The notes below the pieces were generated by a model. That model worked only from the letters and a program-made list of their open reading frames with translations, was not told the origin of the DNA and ran no database searches. Below, one piece after another: positions 25,727 to 34,348 of a DNA stretch of 64,000 bases. Within the stretch, counting starts at the first letter, position 1. Each line of letters starts with the position of its first letter. A program made the position numbers and the translations under genes. The stretch comes from Cloacibacterium caeni (GTDB lineage: Bacteria > Bacteroidota > Bacteroidia > Flavobacteriales > Weeksellaceae). The stretch spans positions 558,001 to 622,000 of the forward strand of contig NZ_OU015321.1 in NCBI RefSeq assembly GCF_907163105.1, in the 5' to 3' direction.

Positions 25727-26149
25727 ATGCACGATAATGTTAAAATCAGCGTAAAAGTAAACGCACCAATAGAAAAAGTTTGGGATGCGATTACGAATAG
25801 AGAACAGATGAAAGAATGGTATTTTAATATACCAGACTTCGAATTAAAAGAGCATGCCGCTTTTAATTTCTTTGAAGGAGAAGATAAAAAATTACACCAT
25901 CACTGCGAAATCGTAGAGATTATTCCTCAGAAAAAATTAAAACATTCTTGGACATATCCTGATTATACCCATGATAAAACGTTAGTAAAATGGGAACTTC
26001 AGCCAGAAAGCAACGGAACGCTGGTTACTCTTACACACAAAGGTTTAGAAAACTTTGATCATCTAGGCGCTGATTTTAAGAAAGAAAATTTCCAAAACGG
26101 TTGGGACGAAATCCTAAACAAAGCTTTGAAAAATTTTGTTGAAAATTAA
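25727..26149 (+). CDS. SRPBCC/AHSA1-domain protein
   Basis: 140 residues, a single START-like hydrophobic-pocket domain (AHSA1, C-terminal Aha1-like). ISVKVNAPIEKVWDAITNREQMKEWYF opens the fold, LKHSWTYPDYTHDKTLVKWEL forms central strands and the long C-terminal helix contains GWDEILNKALKNF. Start at ATG 25727, the only ATG in frame that preserves the first strand without an unlikely leader. Ligand unknown. Confidence 0.85.
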   Translation: MHDNVKISVKVNAPIEKVWDAITNREQMKEWYFNIPDFELKEHAAFNFFEGEDKKLHHHCEIVEIIPQKKLKHSWTYPDYTHDKTLVKWELQPESNGTLVTLTHKGLENFDHLGADFKKENFQNGWDEILNKALKNFVEN

Positions 26150-26176
26150 AAATTCTTAAAATTTATTAAATATTAG

Positions 26177-26206
26177 GCATCATTCTTATAGAGTGGTGCT
26201 TTTTTT
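26177..26206 (+). terminator. Terminator of the SRPBCC gene
   Basis: GCATCATTC (26177-26185) pairs with GAGTGGTGC (26191-26199) through two wobble pairs, then seven T residues. Confidence 0.8.
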
Positions 26207-26207
26207 G

Positions 26208-26215
26208 TAATTTTG
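26208..26215 (+). promoter_or_regulatory. -7 box TAATTTTG for the glutaminyl cyclase gene
   Basis: Directly after the terminator T run, 17 bp before the ATG at 26233. Confidence 0.65.
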
Positions 26216-26232
26216 AACTAAATAATTTAAGA

Positions 26233-27252
26233 ATGAAAAAAACACTTTTCGTAAGTATATTTGCCCTATTTTTATTGACTTCATGTAATAAAGACAAAGA
26301 GATTTTAGACGCTCTCAATACCTATAATACAGAAATGGAAACCAAAGGTTATCATTTCGGGGACAAAATAAACCTACCCAAAGAAGTTACAGAAAACGCA
26401 GAAAGCATCAGTATCAGTTTTGGAGACAAAGAAACCAGCGATTTAGTAGTAGATCCAGCATTTTTTACTTTAGGAGATAATGCGGTAACCATCAATATTA
26501 CCAAAGATGGAAAAGTACTGAGTCAAGATGCTACCATAAATGTTTTCGCCAAAAATCCAGAAGCGCAATTGACTTATGAAATCGTGGCAGAATATCCTCA
26601 TGATAAGGCTAATTTTGTACAAGGATTTCAGTTAGAGGGAAACACCATTTATGAGAGTGATGGACAAACCGGACAATCTAAAATTTTAAAATATACCTTA
26701 GGTGAAACCAATGCTACAACTTTTACTGCGCAACCAGCAGATGTTTTCTCTGAAGGAAGCACGATTGTAGGAAACAAAGTATATCAGTTGACTTGGCAAA
26801 ATAAAAAAGGTTTTATTTATGATAAATCATCGCTTAAACTTTTGTCAGAATTTCCTTATCCTAATGTAATGGGAGAAGGTTGGGGTTTAACGTATGATGG
26901 TAAAAATCTTATCGCTTCAGACGGAACTAAAAATCTATATTTCTTAGATGTAAATGATCCTTCTAAAATGGTAAAATACATCTCTGTAGCTGGAAATTCT
27001 GAAGTGTATGACCAATTAAATGAATTAGAATATGATAACGGTTTTGTTTACGCTAATGTTTGGCAAAAGCCGATTATTCTAAAAATTAATCCAAAATCTG
27101 GAGAAGTGGTGGCGAGAATAGATTTCTCAGAAATTGTGAAAAAACACAACACAGGAACAGATGATGTTCTCAACGGAATTGCCTTCAAAGGGCAAAATAT
27201 GCTCGTTACAGGAAAAAATTGGGACAAAATCTATGAAGTAAAAATTAAGTAA
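26233..27252 (+). CDS. Glutaminyl-peptide cyclotransferase lipoprotein
   Basis: 339-residue exported enzyme that converts N-terminal Gln to pyroglutamate. Lipobox LTSC near residue 18. A beta-sandwich head (about 40-110) precedes a plant/bacterial-type five-bladed propeller: FVQGFQLEGNTIYESDGQTGQSKI, VYQLTWQNKKGFIYD, GEGWGLTYDGKNLIASDGT, LNELEYDNGFVYANVWQ and DDVLNGIAFKGQNMLVTGKNWDKIYEV hold the conserved acidic and Trp residues. Extra N-terminal domain compared with a minimal propeller enzyme. Single gene. Confidence 0.92.
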   Translation: MKKTLFVSIFALFLLTSCNKDKEILDALNTYNTEMETKGYHFGDKINLPKEVTENAESISISFGDKETSDLVVDPAFFTLGDNAVTINITKDGKVLSQDATINVFAKNPEAQLTYEIVAEYPHDKANFVQGFQLEGNTIYESDGQTGQSKILKYTLGETNATTFTAQPADVFSEGSTIVGNKVYQLTWQNKKGFIYDKSSLKLLSEFPYPNVMGEGWGLTYDGKNLIASDGTKNLYFLDVNDPSKMVKYISVAGNSEVYDQLNELEYDNGFVYANVWQKPIILKINPKSGEVVARIDFSEIVKKHNTGTDDVLNGIAFKGQNMLVTGKNWDKIYEVKIK

Positions 27253-27311
27253 ATTTTATACTGAAAGTTTCTGGTTTTTTCTTGATAATACATTTTATAA
27301 ACACAAATGCC

Positions 27312-28073
27312 ATGAAACGATTATCACTTATTTTTACATTTATTTGTGCTACACTTTTTGCACAAAAAGAATTTCCTATTATCATAAAAGATAGTATTAG
27401 AGATGTTCTTATAGATGATTATGAAAACATTTATGTGTATCGCAATAGCGATTTGAGTATTCTGAAATATGATTCTCTTGGCCATAAAAAAGCACAAGTC
27501 ATGTTTCCGCAACCGTTTAAAATACAATCGGTTGAAAACCCTCTGAATATTTTTTTATTCTCAGAAAACGGACAGGAAATTAAAATTCTAGACCAGAATC
27601 TTAATGAAATTCAGTATCTAAACCTATACCAAAAATTTGGACATGTAAAAGCGGTTTATTCGCAAGATTTACAGTTTATTTGGGTGTTAGATTCTGCTCG
27701 AAAGCAATTGATACAGTACAATTACCGAGAGGATAAAATTATCAATATCTTTCCTTTTGACATGGATTTGAGTACTGTGGTAGATTTTATCGTGTATCAA
27801 AATCATTTATACTTACTCAGAGAAAAATGTTTCAGCGTTTATGAACTCAAAGGTGCTCAGAAATATTCTATCGACATAGAAAATGGTAAAAGATTAAGAC
27901 GCGTAAATGATAGAATTTACGTAATAGAACAAAATACCATTTCACTCTACACACCAGCTCAATTATTCTATCCTGTATTTTCTAAAGAAAATTTTATCAT
28001 TGTGGAAAAAAACAGCAATCATTTTTTGGCTTTGATAGAAGACAAACTTTATCTTTACGGAATAGAAAAATAG
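27312..28073 (+). CDS. Secreted protein of unknown function
   Basis: 253 residues with a signal peptide (MKRLSLIFTFICATLFAQ). The mature chain is a run of beta strands of about 40-residue spacing (VLIDDYENIYVY, IFLFSENGQEIKIL, FIWVLDSARKQLIQYN, FIVYQNHLYLLR, RVNDRIYVIEQNTISLY), which suggests a propeller. No enzyme motif seen. It lies 5 bp before the deoxynucleoside kinase gene, so they are co-transcribed, though a functional link is not obvious. Confidence 0.75.
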   Translation: MKRLSLIFTFICATLFAQKEFPIIIKDSIRDVLIDDYENIYVYRNSDLSILKYDSLGHKKAQVMFPQPFKIQSVENPLNIFLFSENGQEIKILDQNLNEIQYLNLYQKFGHVKAVYSQDLQFIWVLDSARKQLIQYNYREDKIINIFPFDMDLSTVVDFIVYQNHLYLLREKCFSVYELKGAQKYSIDIENGKRLRRVNDRIYVIEQNTISLYTPAQLFYPVFSKENFIIVEKNSNHFLALIEDKLYLYGIEK

Positions 28074-28078
28074 AATCG

Positions 28079-28693
28079 ATGCATATTGCTGTTACTGGAA
28101 ACATAGGCGCGGGAAAAACTACTCTAACTACCATGTTGTCAAAACATTATGGTTGGGATGCGCAATTTGAAGATGTAGATCATAACCCATATTTAGAAGA
28201 CTTTTACGAAGACATGAGCAAATGGAGTTTTGCGCTCCAAATCTATTTCTTAGGAAGCAGATTTCGCCAGGTAAAAGAAATTAGAGAAAGTGGTAAAAAT
28301 ATAGTTCAAGACAGAACCATCTACGAAGATGCTTATATTTTTGCGGAAAACTTAAATGATATGGGCTTGCTTACCGAAAGAGATTTTAACAATTATTCTT
28401 CGGTGTTTCATCTGATGAAATCCTTTGTTTCGGCACCAGATTTGCTTATTTATTTAAAGTCAGATGTTCCTAATTTAGTAAAGAAAATCTACAAAAGAGG
28501 AAGAGATTATGAAGCCAGCATTAGCATAGAATATTTATCTAAACTAAACGAAAAATACGAAAAATGGATTTCTAACTACAAAGAAGGGAAACTACTCATT
28601 ATAGAAGTAGATGATTTAGATTTTGTAGAAAGACCAGAAGATTTCGGGTATATTTTAGAGAAAATAGAAGCAGAATTGCACGGACTTTTTTAA
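28079..28693 (+). CDS. Deoxynucleoside kinase
   Basis: 204-residue nucleoside salvage kinase of the dNK/dGK-dAK family. P-loop TGNIGAGKTT (residues 6-15); ERS-type region DRTIYEDAYIFAENL with the conserved DR; YLKSDVPNLVKKIYKRGRDYE matches the LID with its basic residues. Phosphorylates deoxynucleosides with ATP; specificity cannot be read. Starts 5 bp after the preceding gene. Confidence 0.92.
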   Translation: MHIAVTGNIGAGKTTLTTMLSKHYGWDAQFEDVDHNPYLEDFYEDMSKWSFALQIYFLGSRFRQVKEIRESGKNIVQDRTIYEDAYIFAENLNDMGLLTERDFNNYSSVFHLMKSFVSAPDLLIYLKSDVPNLVKKIYKRGRDYEASISIEYLSKLNEKYEKWISNYKEGKLLIIEVDDLDFVERPEDFGYILEKIEAELHGLF

Positions 28694-28710
28694 GCAGTAG
28701 CGTTGTAGAA

Positions 28711-28771
28711 TGATTGAGAATTAGAGAACATTGATAAAAATCCATCATTAAACATCTAATATCCAAAATTT
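28711..28771. repeat. Degenerate heptad array before the ArsC-family gene
   Basis: The right part is clear: ATCCATC-ATTAAAC-ATCTAAT-ATCCAAA (28740-28767), period 7, ending beside the ATG at 28772. The left part (TGATTGA-GAATTAG-AGAACAT-TGATAAA, from 28711) is more degenerate. The pairing of a TGAG/TTAG-like left half with an ATC-like right half resembles the arrays at 31273 and 39674. Confidence 0.55.
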
Positions 28772-29113
28772 ATGATTACCATCTTACATAATAATCGCTG
28801 CGGAAAATCTAGAGCTGCCTTACAGTATTTAGAATCTAAAGAATTACAGTTTGAAGTAAGAAATTACTTAGAAAACCCATTGTCTGAAGTAGAAATAGAA
28901 GATTTATTATCTAAATTAGATACTTCAATACATAACATTATCAGAAAAAATGAAGATTTGTGGAAAGAAAATTTCTCAGAAACAACGTATTCTGATAGTG
29001 GTTTAGTTTCTATTTTGGCAAATTATCCTAAACTTTTACAAAGACCAATTGTGATAAAAGATAATAAAGCCATCATCGCAAGAGAAATAGAAAAATTAGA
29101 AAAATTTCTATAA
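28772..29113 (+). CDS. ArsC-family reductase-like protein
   Basis: 113-residue thioredoxin-fold protein of the glutaredoxin-dependent ArsC/Spx family. The conserved active-site loop is HNNRCGKSR (Cys about residue 10). LLQRPIVIKDNKAIIAR supplies the conserved Arg-Pro region. The Arg trio of true arsenate reductases is only partly evident and no arsenic genes lie near, so the substrate may differ. A heptad array abuts the start and a strong terminator follows. Confidence 0.85.
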   Translation: MITILHNNRCGKSRAALQYLESKELQFEVRNYLENPLSEVEIEDLLSKLDTSIHNIIRKNEDLWKENFSETTYSDSGLVSILANYPKLLQRPIVIKDNKAIIAREIEKLEKFL

Positions 29114-29121
29114 AATAAATG

Positions 29122-29151
29122 AAAAGCGAACTCGAAAGAGTTCGCTTTTTT
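29122..29151 (+). terminator. Terminator with GAAA loop after the ArsC-family gene
   Basis: AAAAGCGAACTC (29122-29133), loop GAAA, GAGTTCGCTTTT, then T. Perfect 12-bp stem. Confidence 0.93.
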
Positions 29152-29206
29152 GATTTTAAGTTTTTTATTTTTATTTGTTTTTTGTCATAGAATATCTGCC
29201 GTTTTT

Positions 29207-30037
29207 TTATTTCTCTATTTGAACATCTACATTTATTGAAGGTTCACCTGCTGAATATTTCTTCCACTCTCCATAATAGTTTCTATAATAAGTATTTTTT
29301 GAAAAGGCAAAAATATTTCCACCAAAATAGAGTTTTCCTTTTAGATTATCTTCAACTCTAACCAAAACGAAAAAGTCCTCATTTGTCCAAATATTTTGGT
29401 CTGAAACATCCAAAGATATTTTCTTATTTACAATATCATTTTTCGTAAAAGTAAACTTTAGCGTTTCACTTGTTAGAGATTTGGTATCGTCAGGAAAATC
29501 ATTTTTAGAACCTTGAACGTCAAAAATTAGGGTCGCAGAATCAATAAATGAATCATTTACAATATTCACATTAATTTTTTTTACTTTCAAATGTTTTCTA
29601 TTTTCAACTTTAATTGCATATTCACGAAAAAGTTTGTCTTTTTTTTCTGAATCATATCCACAATAAATAGTTTTTGCATTTGAAGTTCCAAAATTTTTAA
29701 ACTTATACTTTTTTGGATTAATATTAACAGGCTCAATGTTTACAATTTTTTCTGTCAAAACGATTTTTTTGTCAGAATTTATAAAATCTAAAATTTTGAT
29801 TTTGTAAGGTTGAAATTCACTTATAAGAACTTTAATATTTGAATTTTTATCAAAATTTGTGAAGTCAATTTCAAAGTTTCCATTTTCATCAGATTGATCT
29901 CCAAAATCAGTGTTTTCAATTCCAATTCTTGCACCTGAAATTGGTTTATTATCTATGTCAGTTATTTTCCCTGAAATTATTTGAGAATAACCAAGAATTG
30001 AAATTAGAAAAATTAAAATAAATGTGATATTTTTCAT
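29207..30037 (-). CDS. Secreted protein with carboxypeptidase-regulatory-like domain
   Basis: 276 residues. Signal peptide MKNITFILIFLISILGYSQ, then a CarboxypepD_reg-like domain: ISGKITDIDNKPISGARIGIENT, DENGNFEIDF and the strand IVLTEKIVNIEPVNI. The remainder is beta-rich (VFDVQGSKNDFPDDTKSL, NIWTNEDFFVLVRVED) and not assignable. The ATG at 30037 is used because the longer reading puts 27 residues before a complete signal peptide. The gene stands alone with unusual 330-bp upstream DNA. Confidence 0.78.
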   Translation of the reverse strand: MKNITFILIFLISILGYSQIISGKITDIDNKPISGARIGIENTDFGDQSDENGNFEIDFTNFDKNSNIKVLISEFQPYKIKILDFINSDKKIVLTEKIVNIEPVNINPKKYKFKNFGTSNAKTIYCGYDSEKKDKLFREYAIKVENRKHLKVKKINVNIVNDSFIDSATLIFDVQGSKNDFPDDTKSLTSETLKFTFTKNDIVNKKISLDVSDQNIWTNEDFFVLVRVEDNLKGKLYFGGNIFAFSKNTYYRNYYGEWKKYSAGEPSINVDVQIEK

Positions 30038-30369
30038 TTGGTGCAGGATTTTTTGTAAAATGGCAGATAACGAAAAAAGTATTTGCGAAGGGCGGGCTAA
30101 ATTGGACGAAAAGTGCAATTTCGACCGAACGAAGCAAATTGCTTTTTCAGATTGTTAAATTACAAAAAAAATGCAATATGAAAAGCAAGTTGCGACTAAA
30201 TGCATCGGGTTTTTCTATTATATATTCAACCCCTCTTTTTTGGCAATACTATGTGCTTGTTGCACAACTCAAATATACAAAAACTTGTATAAATATTATA
30301 CTTTACAACTTCAAAAACACCATTGTAAGCGCTCTAAATTTTAATATTCTAAAAACAATTTTAAGTTTT
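30038..30369. other. 332-bp gap with hairpin, no supported gene
   Basis: Locally more GC-rich near 30085-30100 than its surroundings. GCAATTT (30115-30121) pairs with AAATTGC (30136-30142) and is followed by five T residues, so it could be a plus-strand terminator or a recombination-type hairpin. GTTAAAT (30154-30160) fits the GTTRRRY core of attC sites, but a matching partner core is not clear. The only open frame (30139-30384) has low-complexity content and no homology I recognise. Confidence 0.4.
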
Positions 30370-31269
30370 TTATTTGTTGATTAAATCTTCTAAAGCAAGA
30401 TTTAAATTTGGATATTTAAAAGTAAATCCTGTGGATTTTATTTTCTCGTTTGACGCTCTGCTTCCTTCTAAAATAATAGAAGACATTTCTCCCATAATCA
30501 TTTTCATCATAAATGCTGGAACAGGAATAGGCAAGAAAAATTTATTTGATTTTTGAGCCATGCTTTTCATGAAAGTTTCATTGGTCACCGTTTCATCTGC
30601 TACCGCGTTGTAACTTCCATTGTATTGAGGGTTTTCTATCGCTTCTACATACATATTTGCCAAATCTTCTATGTGAATCCAGTTCATCCATTGTTTTCCT
30701 TTTCCTACAGGTGAAGCCAAGTTGAAATCCGTCAATTTTTTCAATGGAACAAAACTTCCGCCTTCTTTTGCCAAAACCATTGCTGTTCTTAGACAAACCA
30801 CACGTTCTGAAATCTCAGAAAATTGATAAGCAGATTTTTCCCAATCCACTGATAGTTCTGCCAAAAAATCTAGTTTTTTGATGGGCGAATTTTCAGTGAG
30901 AATTTCATCACTCGTAAAAGTTCCGTAATAATTTATTCCAGAAGCTGAGATGAAACTTTTTAGTTTGATTTGATGCTTTTCTGAGTATGATTTGAGAAGA
31001 TTTGCAGCATTAATTCTTGAGCTGTAAAGTTCTTTTTTGTATACTTTTGTCCATCTTTTGGCAATGGTAGCACCAGCTAAATGAATGATGGCTTCTATGT
31101 TTTCAAAAGCAGCATCTTCTATGAAATTTTCATTAGGATTCCATTGAAATTCATTAGGGTTTCCGGTTTTTTTTCTGGTCAAAATTACAATTTCATGACC
31201 ATTTTCTTTTAGTTTTCGAACTAAGTATTTCCCGATTAAACCAGTGGCTCCTGTGATTAATATTTTCAT
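30370..31269 (-). CDS. TIGR01777-family NAD(P)-dependent epimerase-like protein
   Basis: 299-residue extended-SDR Rossmann protein. The N-terminus ITGATGLIGKYLVRKLKENGHEI is the cofactor-binding GxxGxxG loop; AGATIAKRWTKVYKKELYSSRINA and SASGINYYG with the YxxxK region (YYGTFTS is atypical) are TIGR01777 hallmarks, as is GKGKQWMNWIHIEDLANMY. A heptad array lies 3 bp upstream of the start codon. Related proteins have been linked to cell-division or nucleotide-sugar chemistry; the reaction is not known. Confidence 0.9.
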   Translation of the reverse strand: MKILITGATGLIGKYLVRKLKENGHEIVILTRKKTGNPNEFQWNPNENFIEDAAFENIEAIIHLAGATIAKRWTKVYKKELYSSRINAANLLKSYSEKHQIKLKSFISASGINYYGTFTSDEILTENSPIKKLDFLAELSVDWEKSAYQFSEISERVVCLRTAMVLAKEGGSFVPLKKLTDFNLASPVGKGKQWMNWIHIEDLANMYVEAIENPQYNGSYNAVADETVTNETFMKSMAQKSNKFFLPIPVPAFMMKMIMGEMSSIILEGSRASNEKIKSTGFTFKYPNLNLALEDLINK

Positions 31270-31272
31270 AAA

Positions 31273-31347
31273 ATTTAGATTTGAGACATTAGATTTGAGA
31301 TTTGAGAAATGTGTACTTTGTATTTATGTCTTTCATCAACCATCAAC
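31273..31347. repeat. Two-part heptad array upstream of the TIGR01777 gene
   Basis: ATTTAGA-TTTGAGA-CATTAGA-TTTGAGA-TTTGAGA (31273-31307) has exact period 7. After a 26-bp spacer, CATCAAC occurs twice (31334-31347). The first part begins 3 bp from the gene start codon; the second ends 6 bp before the stop codon of the DUF493 gene. Confidence 0.8.
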
Positions 31348-31353
31348 CTTTTC

Positions 31354-31662
31354 CTATAACATAATTACGCCTTCAATTTTGGCAACTTCCTGATAAAGTC
31401 TGATCACATGCTCCGCATCGAGTACAAAACATTGTATCGTAATGCTGATGTATTTTCCGTTACTGCTTTCTCTGGTAGAAAAAGTATTTTTGGTCCCGTC
31501 AAAAACCTTATAAATTTCGGTAAGTTTTTCTTGATTATTGACAATGATGAATTTATAAAGATAATCTTCAGGGAAATTGTGATTTTTCTCTAAATTTATT
31601 TTTAAAGAAGCATAAAATTCTGCTTGTTCATCAAATGGTTCGTTTCCTGTTACTTCTATCAT
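31354..31662 (-). CDS. DUF493 (YbeD-like) protein
   Basis: 102-residue small cytoplasmic protein with the ferredoxin-like DUF493 fold: PEDYLYKFIIVNNQEKLTEIYKVF and KYISITIQCFVLDAEHVIRLYQEVAKIEGVIML. The family is considered regulatory. ATG overlaps the stop of the TolC-like gene (31659-31662), so it is translated with the exporter operon although no mechanistic link is apparent. Confidence 0.88.
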   Translation of the reverse strand: MIEVTGNEPFDEQAEFYASLKINLEKNHNFPEDYLYKFIIVNNQEKLTEIYKVFDGTKNTFSTRESSNGKYISITIQCFVLDAEHVIRLYQEVAKIEGVIML

Positions 31663-33056
31663 TGTTTTAAAGTGTTGTTTTCCAGCCAGTTCAGTTTAAA
31701 ATAAGTTTTAATTGTTTTGGCTTTCAGTTCTAGAAATTTTTCTTGAGTTTCTAATAGTTTGTTTTCTCTGCTGTTAATTAAGAAAAGTGAACTTTCACCA
31801 TTAGAAAATTTAATTTCTTCGGCTTTTAAAAGCCTTTTATAATTCTCAATGAGCGATTCATTATTTTGAGTTAAAGATAAGAAATTGCCCATTTCTGCAT
31901 TGTAAGTCTGTATTTTGGTTTTTAATTCTTGATTTTTAAATTTTATATTTTCATTATTCTGGAGAATTTTCAGCTTAATGTTTTGATAATCAGCACGAGC
32001 TTCTCTCATGAATATGGGTAACTCCAATTTTATACCATATTGATAATTATTGTCAAAAAGTGGCAGAATGTCCTGATTTTTAAACTCTTTATTGTACAAA
32101 TTGTAGTTGAAATTGATTTTAGGAAGAAAATTTTGCCATTTTAGTTTCCTTTCCAGTTCCAAAGATTTAGATTTTTCAAAATAATAATTCAGCGCATATT
32201 GTGAATCAATATTTTGTAAAAGTTTTTCAGTGATGATAAAATAATCTTGGGTAAACTGCGTGTTGAGTTGTTCACTCGGTTTGGTAAACAGCGGAAGATT
32301 GTAATTTTCACCGTTTTCTTTCCAAAGAAATTGAGAAAGTTCTATGGTAGAAATGTTATACTTGTTCTGAGATTCTAAGGTTTTGGCTTCGAAACTTTGC
32401 AGTTGCGTGAAAGCTTCTACGGTATCTATCGCTGGTCTTTCTCCCAACTCAAATGATTTTTTGACCAATTGATATCTCTTTTTGTTGAGGTCAAGAACTT
32501 TTTTATTCAATTCTAAAATTTCGTAATTTTTTACCCATTCCCAAAAGCTAAAATTGGCTTCCAAAAGGATTTCATTTTTGAGCATTTCTTGCTCGTAAAA
32601 AGTCATTTTGCTGAAATTTTTAGATTGCTGAATGGCAGTTCTTCGTTTATTGTAAACCAAATCTCTTGCAAGCGGAATGCTTATTCCTACATAATTTAGA
32701 ACGCCTTTTGTTTCTTCATTATTCAGTTTATTTCCATTCAAATCATTGCTGCCAATGTTGAAATCTATTCCGTACCAAGTTGGGAGATTCAGTTCTATGT
32801 TTTTTTGAGTGTAATAAAGCGTGTTGTCTATTTTTTTCTCGCCAATTTTTGCAGAAATATTTGGGTCAAGTAAAGCTTTAGCTTTCAAAATATTATTCTG
32901 AGCAATATTTTTTTCCCAATCAGAAATTTTAATAATCGGATGGTTTTTTTGAACCCAAGAAATATAATTTTCATAGCTCAAAGCAATAGAATCTTGAGCG
33001 AAAAATGGATAAGACGTGAAAAGAAAAATAAGCAATAAAATTTTATTTTTTCTCAT
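31659..33056 (-). CDS. TolC-family outer membrane protein of a type-I-like exporter
   Basis: 465 residues. Signal peptide MRKNKILLLIFLFTSYPFFAQD; the rest alternates long polar helices with strands typical of the TolC fold (IGEKKIDNTLYYTQKNIELNLP, YVGISIPLARDLVYNKRR, GIKLELPIFMREARADYQ), though with less repeat symmetry than the efflux-type TolCs elsewhere in this window. Overlaps the HlyD gene by 14 bp and the DUF493 gene by 4 bp; ABC, HlyD and TolC genes follow each other in one operon. Confidence 0.87.
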   Translation of the reverse strand: MRKNKILLLIFLFTSYPFFAQDSIALSYENYISWVQKNHPIIKISDWEKNIAQNNILKAKALLDPNISAKIGEKKIDNTLYYTQKNIELNLPTWYGIDFNIGSNDLNGNKLNNEETKGVLNYVGISIPLARDLVYNKRRTAIQQSKNFSKMTFYEQEMLKNEILLEANFSFWEWVKNYEILELNKKVLDLNKKRYQLVKKSFELGERPAIDTVEAFTQLQSFEAKTLESQNKYNISTIELSQFLWKENGENYNLPLFTKPSEQLNTQFTQDYFIITEKLLQNIDSQYALNYYFEKSKSLELERKLKWQNFLPKINFNYNLYNKEFKNQDILPLFDNNYQYGIKLELPIFMREARADYQNIKLKILQNNENIKFKNQELKTKIQTYNAEMGNFLSLTQNNESLIENYKRLLKAEEIKFSNGESSLFLINSRENKLLETQEKFLELKAKTIKTYFKLNWLENNTLKQ

Positions 33057-34344
33057 TCTTTTGGGTGTTTACTTGATAATAATCTGGCGGAAAACCATTG
33101 ATATTTCTCCATATTTCGTACCAAATCGGCACATCATTCAGAATGGCAATTCCACTGGCTCCTGTTCCGATTTTCATGTTGGGTGGCCATCTTTTTTGGG
33201 TTTTATCTTCGGCTACAATCGCTTTAAACAAACCGTTTTCACTGATTGAATTTTCTATGGCAATAATTTTTCCAGAAAAAGTTCCGTAGCTAGAATTAGG
33301 CCAACCCGAGAAAACAATCGCAGGAAATCCATCGAAAGTGAGCATCACCTTTTGATTTTCTCTAATCAGTGGTAAGTCTACAGGTTTTACATAAATTTCT
33401 GCGATGTAATCTATCTTTTTCGGAACAATAATTCCGATGGTTTCTGCATCTTTTACAATTTCGCCAATTCCAGCTTTCGTGAGTTGTGTGATTTGTCCGT
33501 CTTGCGTTGCCAAAATGTAATACAAACCTTTTCTTACTTTGTAGGTTGCTACTTGATTTTCTAATTTTGCAATGTCACCAGTGCTTCCTGCCACTTGTCC
33601 CATGCTTTGGAAACGATCGCCTTCAGTTTTGCTTAATTTTTCTGTATATTCTTGAATAACAGCGTTTTGTTCTATGTTTTGAGCTGCGATTTCTTGTTGA
33701 GTTTGTGCCAATTTATTCTCCGCAGAAGTTTTCTTGGCGAGAGCATTTTGATAACTTACATTTCGTTGTTGCAACTGAGTAAGAGAAACCAAACCTTCTT
33801 CATACATTTTATTCTGTCGATTAAGCTGGTCTTGAGCAATTTTTAATTCATTGTTTACCGCGGTAAGTTCGGCTTGTTCTGCTTTTAACTTATTTTGTAA
33901 CTGAGCAATTTTAATTTTAATTTGATTCAGTTTTAAATCTTTAGCGGCAGTAATCGCAGCAATTTGGTTTTCTGTGGTAGAAATTTTGGCATTATAGTAC
34001 TCTCTCACTCCTTTTTTGGCCTGAACTTGTTCCTGAGTTCTTTCTACCAAAAGTGGGTCTAGATAATCGTCTTTAATTTCTGAAATTTGAAGAATAGTAT
34101 CACCCTTTTTTACGACATCTCCGTTTTTCACGTACCATTTGATGATTCTTCCAGGAATAGGAGAGTTGAGTTTTTGAGGTCTTTGTTCCTGAAATAAAGT
34201 ATTAACATTTCCTTGAGTTTTAATATTCTGAGTCCAAGGCAAAAACATAATGAAAACAAATGCTAAAAAAGTAAATAAAAACCATTTGGCAACATTTGAT
34301 TTCTTATTGATATGATAAATATTTTCGAGTGATTTGAGTTGCAT
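33043..34344 (-). CDS. HlyD-family secretion adaptor
   Basis: 433-residue adaptor of a type-I-secretion-like exporter. One N-terminal membrane helix (WFLFTFLAFVFIMFLPW, residues 21-37), a lipoyl half (PGRIIKWYVKNGDVVKKGDTILQIS), an uninterrupted long coiled coil (about residues 105-265, Gln/Lys/Ala-rich) and a second lipoyl half plus barrel (GQITQLTKAGIGEIVKDAETIGIIVP). The length of the coiled coil fits HlyD more than RND adaptors. Follows the ABC gene by 4 bp. Confidence 0.9.
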   Translation of the reverse strand: MQLKSLENIYHINKKSNVAKWFLFTFLAFVFIMFLPWTQNIKTQGNVNTLFQEQRPQKLNSPIPGRIIKWYVKNGDVVKKGDTILQISEIKDDYLDPLLVERTQEQVQAKKGVREYYNAKISTTENQIAAITAAKDLKLNQIKIKIAQLQNKLKAEQAELTAVNNELKIAQDQLNRQNKMYEEGLVSLTQLQQRNVSYQNALAKKTSAENKLAQTQQEIAAQNIEQNAVIQEYTEKLSKTEGDRFQSMGQVAGSTGDIAKLENQVATYKVRKGLYYILATQDGQITQLTKAGIGEIVKDAETIGIIVPKKIDYIAEIYVKPVDLPLIRENQKVMLTFDGFPAIVFSGWPNSSYGTFSGKIIAIENSISENGLFKAIVAEDKTQKRWPPNMKIGTGASGIAILNDVPIWYEIWRNINGFPPDYYQVNTQKNEKK

Positions 34345-34348
34345 CGTT

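Noticed and set aside
30139-30384. Open frame of 81 codons in the 30.04-30.37 kb gap
   Set aside because: Low-complexity hydrophobic translation, no family match, no TAnnTTTG box; overlaps the end of the convergent TIGR01777 gene.
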